Position numbers and translations under genes: made by a program. Source: Bryobacteraceae bacterium (GTDB taxonomy: Bacteria; Acidobacteriota; Terriglobia; Bryobacterales; Bryobacteraceae). From it: DNA of 10,666 bases. The stretch covers positions 1-10,666 of the forward strand of contig JAICMB010000065.1 of assembly GCA_025929455.1 (NCBI GenBank). The letters are read 5' to 3'. The stretch's first letter is position 1. The number at the start of each line of letters is the position of its first letter. Shown here one piece after another: positions 6,332-10,666 of this stretch. The notes below the pieces were generated by a model. The model was given only the letters and a program-made list of their open reading frames with translations, was not told the origin of the DNA and searched no databases.

Positions 6332-7476
6332 GATATCGCGTGACATGTCTGACGCCGACGCTGGTGGGCGACGGGCGGAAGCTTGCACCGATCGACTATA
6401 TGGTGTGGCGCGACCAGGTGAACGTCCTCGACCAGACGCGCATTTTCCGGCTGCTGGCTCGCGGGCCGCGGCTGGACGGGTATCTGGCGCAACTGAAAAA
6501 AGCGGACAAGCTGGATTTCGCGTCGTGGGGCGGATTTGCGCAGAACTATTCGGAGCGGCGCATTCCGTTTGAGCACGCGAGCATGACGCCGGTGTGGAAC
6601 GCGGCGCGGGCCGAGGGACTTTTCATTCCACTGTTCGCGGCCGGCCTGGGCGGCGCGTATCTCCCGGCGAGCGCGTTGAAGGGCGCGCTGCGCACGGCAG
6701 TGATGTACACGCGCGTGAGCGAGCAGATGTTGAAGCAGGTGGCAGCGCGGGTGGAACAGGACGGGCGCGTTTCGCGGCAGGCTTCGCAGGCGCTGGAGGA
6801 CAATGCGCTGGGCGCGGGTGGCGCGGACGAGATGCGCACACTGGCGGCGGCGGATTCGGCTGCGATTGCGAACGAGGCGTTTAAGGTGTATTTGCTGCGC
6901 GTCTCGACGTTGGAAGCACGGCAGGGCGGCAAGTACGAACTGGCATGGAAGCAGAGCCCGCGCGGGAGCGTGCGGCGCGCCGAGGATTCGACGCCGCTGT
7001 TTGCGGAGATGGCGCAACCGGGGACGGTGTTCGAGGGCGAGTGGCGAGAGCTCGAATTTCTGCGGCGGCGGGATACGGCGCGGGCGCTGCGGCGGAGAGA
7101 GCGGCCAGACACGGCGGGTCTGCTGCGGCCGGCGAACGCGTATACGGCGAACGTGATCGACTTGCACCGGCGGTATGCGGAATCGACAGGGTTGGCCGAG
7201 TTGCGCGCGGGGCTGGAGCAACTGCGGGGCGCGGTGGAAGAGGCGCAGGCGGGCGAGAATTGCTGCGTCCTGCCGCTGGGATGGGGCGCGGGTTTCTTGT
7301 CGAAGGCGGCGTTTTTGAACACGGAGGACCCGGCGTACAGGCAGATTCTGCGCGCGGTACCGTTTTATGCGCGTGCGATTCAGAGCGGACTGCCGTTTCC
7401 GAAGACACGGCGGGTTGTGTTTTTGAATGGAAGGCCGGCGGCGCTGCCGGGATTTGTGCGGGTGGAAGTGAGCTAG
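6328..7476 (+). CDS. csm5: Csm5 RAMP, crRNA 3'-end capping subunit
   Basis: 382 residues from GTG 6328. Csm5 (Cas7 group) caps the head of the complex and takes part in crRNA 3' maturation. I chose GTG 6328 over TTG 6310 for three reasons: a run of six G (6316-6321) lies 6 bases before it, the protein then starts MRYRVTCLTPTLVGDG like other family members, and GTGA coupling matches the csm4 junction. The RAMP motif YLPASALKGALRTAV is at about 111-125. GWGAGFLSKAAF near 318-329 and FPKTRRVVF near 357-365 are the C-terminal Csm5 signatures. It is the last gene of the csm operon. The long minus-strand ORF opposite it is a composition shadow. Confidence 0.93.
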   Translation: MRYRVTCLTPTLVGDGRKLAPIDYMVWRDQVNVLDQTRIFRLLARGPRLDGYLAQLKKADKLDFASWGGFAQNYSERRIPFEHASMTPVWNAARAEGLFIPLFAAGLGGAYLPASALKGALRTAVMYTRVSEQMLKQVAARVEQDGRVSRQASQALEDNALGAGGADEMRTLAAADSAAIANEAFKVYLLRVSTLEARQGGKYELAWKQSPRGSVRRAEDSTPLFAEMAQPGTVFEGEWRELEFLRRRDTARALRRRERPDTAGLLRPANAYTANVIDLHRRYAESTGLAELRAGLEQLRGAVEEAQAGENCCVLPLGWGAGFLSKAAFLNTEDPAYRQILRAVPFYARAIQSGLPFPKTRRVVFLNGRPAALPGFVRVEVS

Positions 7477-7659
7477 CCCGTCGACGCGTTACCTGAATTC
7501 CAACATGGGTCACGATGTCGCTACGGTCCTGCCTGTTACGACCGTCTGTTCGCCGACGACCTGCACGACCAGCCTCTCTAGTCACATAGCGGTCGATATG
7601 GAGACCAGGCGCAAAACCCAAGCGGGTGTTGCAGTGGTAGGATAACCGGAATAATCGCG
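7477..7659. other. Intergenic region between csm5 and the TIR-KAP gene
   Basis: 183 bases, less GC-rich than the csm genes. I see no repeat array, tRNA or convincing terminator. Stop codons occur in the plus frames. Short complementary boxes ACCGG (7645-7649) and CCGGT (7664-7668) bracket the TIR-KAP start codon but are too short to argue for control. The gap leaves room for a separate promoter for the downstream gene. The minus-strand ORF reaching in from 7890 looks spurious. Confidence 0.5.
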
Positions 7660-9894
7660 ATGACCGGTCCCGCCAGCTTTGATGTCTTTCTGCTGTACAA
7701 CCACCTCGAGATCGAGTCCGTCGAGCCTGTCTATCAGAAGTTGCGCGACCTCGATGTTTCCGCGTACCTCGACGAGCATGACCTTCCGCCCGGCGCGAAC
7801 TGGCGGGAATTTGAAAATACTGTTCTGTCGCAGAGTGTTATAGCAGTCCTTTTCCTCGGACCGCACGGTTGGGGCGAAAGCCAGCGTCAACTCGCCATCG
7901 CAATTGCTGGAACTTTGCTTATCGTCCCGGTGCTGATCAATGGTGCGCCGCGCGACGCTCTCGACGATGCGGGCGGCGTTTTCAGGCGGTTACAGTACGT
8001 AGAACTCGATCCCTCGGACCCGGCCGCAGTTCGTCAGCTTGCGGCTGCGATTCACAGCTTTGTTGCCGAATCCCGCTCGCGGACGGGCTCGCCTGCTCCA
8101 GCACCGCCTCAAGCCGCGCAGCCGCAGCCAACGCAGTCAGCGCCGCCAACGGAGGCAGCGCCGCCCAATGCAGGACCCTCTCCCTCCTCCCCGCCGTCCG
8201 CTGCGCCGCCTCCGCCGCAATTCATTCCGCTCGAGATCCCAACGCGCGCCGTTTCGGAGTTGACGAACTCCGATTTGCTGGGGTTCTCCGACTACGCGGA
8301 CGCACTCGCCGATCTCATTAAGAATGAGTACACCCAGAAACCGATCACGATCGGGATTTCGGCGCCGTGGGGGATGGGCAAAACCTGGCTCATGCGCATG
8401 ATCCGGGAGCGGCTGATCCGGACGCACTCGGACGGCCGTACCACAAACCTGCCGACAGCCTGGTTCGATGCATGGAAATACGACCGGGAAGATTCTCTGT
8501 GGGCGGCGCTTGCTCTGGAGGTGCTAAATCAGTCGCGCAGCCAAATCGGTTATTGGCGCTGGGTGAAGGTTTGGGCGCAGTTGAACTGGCAGCGCCTGGA
8601 CCGCGATGCGATGGTCCGAAGCGCCTTCAACACCATCCTATACCTCACGTTATTTGCACTCTTTCTCGCTTTGGTCTACCCGATACTGCGGAGCAAGCTT
8701 GCCGCCGATGAGGCAGCGAAGTATGTTGCGAAGGCCGGGTTGTTCGCGTTGTACGTGGCCCTTCTCAAGGTCGGCTACGAGGCGCATAAGCGGCTCGCGA
8801 TTCCGTTCGATCAAAAGATCGCGCGGTATGTGAAGCGTCCAGATTACACGGAGCGCGTCGGGTTCATCGGCAGCTTTCAGGAAGACTTCAAGAAAGTAGT
8901 TGCCGCGATCACCGGCAGTGCGGCAAACCCACTGGTAATTTTCATCGACGACCTGGACCGCTGCTCGCCGTCCAAGACGGCCGAAGTGCTGGAAGCCATC
9001 AACCTGCTCCTGGACAGCGAACGTTGCGTGTTCGTCATCGGTATGGACGCGAGCGCCGTGGCAGCAAGCCTCGAAGCCAAATACAAGGACGTAGTTGCCC
9101 TAACGAAACCGTCTGACGATCCCGGCGGCTTGACGCTTGGGCAGCGCTTTCTCGAAAAGATCGTGCAGATCGAGTTCCGCCTGCCTCCGCCCACGGACGA
9201 GCGAATGCACGATTATGTCGACTCTATTTTGGGTGCAGCCGCGCGCACGCCCTCGCTGTCCGTGGATAAGCAAAAGGTTGCGGAAGTTAAGGACGAGATC
9301 GCGAAGAAGCAGGAGACGGGCAAATCGCTCGAGGAAGCTGCGCGCTCCGTTGGCGGTCCCGAGTTTTCGCACGATGTCGTCACAGAAGCCAAGATGGAAC
9401 GATTCGCGGAGTCGTTTGACACATACACGGTTGTTCGCGACGCCGTTCGTCTTGCGGCCTCGAAACTCGGTAATAACCCGAGGAAGGTAAAGCGGTTTGT
9501 GAATGCGTTCCGCCTGCAGGCGCTGATCGCGAACCGCAGGAAGCTGCTCGAGGGTGGCGTTATCCATCTCGATTTGCTCGCCAACTGGCTGGTTGCCGAG
9601 ACGCGCTGGCCCGAGTTAATGACCGACGTCCTGCAGCACCCGGATCTCGTGAGCCGGGCGCGCGAGGCGCGCTCCATCGCCGCGAAACATGAGGCAGACC
9701 CCACACCGGATAATCGCGCGCGAATGGATGCTTTTATGAGTGATCCTGCCGTGAAGCGGCTCGCGGAGGCTCAGGAGGCCCTTGGGTTTATCGACGCGCT
9801 ACGCACGGATGCCGGAGACCGGCTCCAAGATTACCTTCACCTCGGGCGCATTGTCGGGGAGGCGAAAGCCCAGCAAGCGGCATCAGGGGCATAG
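7660..9894 (+). CDS. TIR domain - KAP family P-loop NTPase, membrane-inserted
   Basis: 744 residues in three parts. Residues 7-130 form a bacterial TIR fold: FDVFLLYNH start, YLDEHDLPPG near 36-45, then VIAVLFLGPHGWGESQRQ and a strand VPVLING. The usual NADase Glu (as in WQxEEI) aligns with Leu78 or Gln77, so catalysis is doubtful. Residues 140-190 are a Pro/Ala/Ser/Gln linker. From about 200 a KAP NTPase follows: Walker A APWGMGKT (235-242), KAP signature WFDAWKYD (268-275), Walker B LVIFIDDLDR (425-434), and NPRKVKRFVNAFRL from 606. A hydrophobic segment at 324-343 and a weaker one at 359-373 sit between the Walker motifs, as in membrane-associated KAP proteins. TIR plus NTPase suggests an anti-phage or stress-signalling role, which is inference. 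No CARF or SAVED module is visible. Codon use is less GC-biased than the csm genes, hinting at separate acquisition. Confidence 0.9.
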   Translation: MTGPASFDVFLLYNHLEIESVEPVYQKLRDLDVSAYLDEHDLPPGANWREFENTVLSQSVIAVLFLGPHGWGESQRQLAIAIAGTLLIVPVLINGAPRDALDDAGGVFRRLQYVELDPSDPAAVRQLAAAIHSFVAESRSRTGSPAPAPPQAAQPQPTQSAPPTEAAPPNAGPSPSSPPSAAPPPPQFIPLEIPTRAVSELTNSDLLGFSDYADALADLIKNEYTQKPITIGISAPWGMGKTWLMRMIRERLIRTHSDGRTTNLPTAWFDAWKYDREDSLWAALALEVLNQSRSQIGYWRWVKVWAQLNWQRLDRDAMVRSAFNTILYLTLFALFLALVYPILRSKLAADEAAKYVAKAGLFALYVALLKVGYEAHKRLAIPFDQKIARYVKRPDYTERVGFIGSFQEDFKKVVAAITGSAANPLVIFIDDLDRCSPSKTAEVLEAINLLLDSERCVFVIGMDASAVAASLEAKYKDVVALTKPSDDPGGLTLGQRFLEKIVQIEFRLPPPTDERMHDYVDSILGAAARTPSLSVDKQKVAEVKDEIAKKQETGKSLEEAARSVGGPEFSHDVVTEAKMERFAESFDTYTVVRDAVRLAASKLGNNPRKVKRFVNAFRLQALIANRRKLLEGGVIHLDLLANWLVAETRWPELMTDVLQHPDLVSRAREARSIAAKHEADPTPDNRARMDAFMSDPAVKRLAEAQEALGFIDALRTDAGDRLQDYLHLGRIVGEAKAQQAASGA

Positions 9895-9922
9895 CAATCC
9901 GTCGTTACCGCAGGGAGGACCA

Positions 9923-10666
9923 CTAGCGGACCGGCGCCCGGTGCAGGAACGCTTCGATGCTGGCGCGGTGGGCGGCGGCGTCACACTCGCCTGCGTCGAT
10001 CCAGCGGTCGATGTTTTCGCGCTTCCAGAGGATCGTGTCGAGTGCGGAGCCGAGGGAGATGCTGGGCGCGATCTCTAGGGTTTCCACGTCCAACGGCGCG
10101 GCGGAGCGCTGTGGCGCGAACAGGCGGATCAGGCGCACGAACGCGCGCGGGATGATGCCGGGCAGAACCGGTAGTGCGTTGATCGCGATAATGCGGGTGG
10201 CGCCGAGTTGCGCGGCGGCCCACAGCGGGAGCGCGTCGAGCAGACCGCCGTCGGAGTAGAGGCGGCCATCGATGCGGACTTGGTCGAAAAGGCAAATGAT
10301 GGCGGTGGTGGCGAGCAGGTGTTCGGCGCGGACGTCTTCCCCGCGAACCACAACGGGGCGGAACGTTTTCAGGTCGGTCAACGTGAGCGCGTATTCGCAG
10401 CGCGGGCGGAAGGAATCGTAGACTGAGCGCAACTGCTCGCGCAGAGCAGCGGTGTCGAGAATGCCGCCGTGCCAGGCTCGCGGCCATTGCCAGCCGTAGT
10501 GGGCGGCGCATTCAAGCGCGCGCCAGCGCTCGATCAGATCGCCGGGAGCGCAGCCGCCCGCAATGGCCCAGCCGTTCACGGCGCCGATGGACGCGCCGAC
10601 GACCAAGTCAGGTTCGAAGCTGCCCGCGAGAGCTTTCCACGCGCCGGCCTGATACGCGCCGAACAT
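9923..10666 (-). CDS. Patatin-like phospholipase, 5' end outside the window
   Basis: The 247 residues visible are partial at the N-terminus. They begin FGAYQAGAWKAL, which normally follows the oxyanion motif GGG, so the true start lies past base 10666. The patatin Ser-Asp dyad is present: Ser26 (numbered from the first visible Met) in the GASIG nucleophile elbow and Asp139 in SDGGLLDALP. These enzymes hydrolyse acyl esters of membrane lipids or lipoproteins; the substrate here is unknown. The C-terminal part carries IISLGSALDTILWKR-like helical sequence without other domains. It is convergent with the TIR-KAP gene, 28 bases between stops, so it is not in the same operon. A housekeeping lipase is the default reading; a defence role is only suggested by the neighbours. 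Confidence 0.9.
   Translation of the reverse strand: MFGAYQAGAWKALAGSFEPDLVVGASIGAVNGWAIAGGCAPGDLIERWRALECAAHYGWQWPRAWHGGILDTAALREQLRSVYDSFRPRCEYALTLTDLKTFRPVVVRGEDVRAEHLLATTAIICLFDQVRIDGRLYSDGGLLDALPLWAAAQLGATRIIAINALPVLPGIIPRAFVRLIRLFAPQRSAAPLDVETLEIAPSISLGSALDTILWKRENIDRWIDAGECDAAAHRASIEAFLHRAPVR

Noticed and set aside
6031..7221. Minus-strand 396-codon ORF opposite csm4/csm5
   Set aside because: Arg/Gln/Pro/His-rich translation with no domain, typical of the antisense frame of GC-rich genes; csm4 and csm5 on the plus strand have clear family motifs.
7477..7659. Possible CRISPR array or leader after csm5
   Set aside because: No direct repeats of 20-40 bases with regular spacing are visible.
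7645..7668. ACCGG/CCGGT inverted boxes around the TIR-KAP start codon
   Set aside because: Five-base arms with a 14-base loop are expected by chance in this composition.
7582..7890. Minus-strand 102-codon ORF over the TIR-KAP start
   Set aside because: No recognisable domain, and it overlaps a well-supported TIR coding region on the plus strand.

Overview
The window looks like chromosomal DNA from a high-GC bacterium, probably an Acidobacteriota member of the Solibacteres/Bryobacterales type. That assignment is inference from GC-rich codon use, the style of the proteins and the intergenic hairpin repeats; no rRNA or other phylogenetic marker is present. It has three parts: a pterin block, a type III-A CRISPR effector operon, and a defence-like TIR/NTPase gene followed by a patatin.

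Left part (1-2338). A 272-base gene-free stretch carries small hairpin repeats. Next comes a minus-strand membrane-anchored thioredoxin-fold protein (TlpA/ResA type). Diverging from it is a tight three-gene operon with ATGA overlaps: two tandem 6-pyruvoyl-tetrahydropterin synthase (PTPS) homologues and GTP cyclohydrolase I (folE). FolE would make 7,8-dihydroneopterin triphosphate and the PTPS pair would convert it. The two PTPS copies have lost opposite halves of the catalytic triad. One lacks the Cys but keeps Asp-His; the other keeps the Cys but has Arg-Glu in place of Asp-His. In the known enzyme this triad is built across a subunit interface, so the pair may form an obligate mixed enzyme.

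Middle part (2412-7476). A plus-strand operon encodes a compact type III-A (Csm) interference complex: cas10/csm1, csm2, csm3, csm4, csm5. Cas10 is only 471 residues. It lacks the N-terminal HD nuclease and any cysteine zinc ribbon, but keeps the GGDD motif for cyclic oligoadenylate synthesis. Csm3 keeps the Asp needed for target RNA cleavage. Csm2 has an unusual Arg/Gly-rich N-terminal tail. A 32-codon ORF coupled by GTGA overlaps sits between csm4 and csm5, and its first residues resemble the start of Csm5. No CRISPR array, cas6, cas1/cas2, csm6 or CARF-domain gene lies in the window.

Right part (7660-10666). A 744-residue protein follows, with a TIR domain, a proline-rich linker and a membrane-inserted KAP P-loop NTPase. 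It is on the same strand, 183 bases after csm5, and resembles an anti-phage or signal-responsive ATPase. The usual catalytic Glu of TIR NADases appears to be missing. Convergent to it is a patatin-like phospholipase whose 5' end runs off the window. Whether the TIR-KAP protein works with the Csm complex is an open and interesting question.
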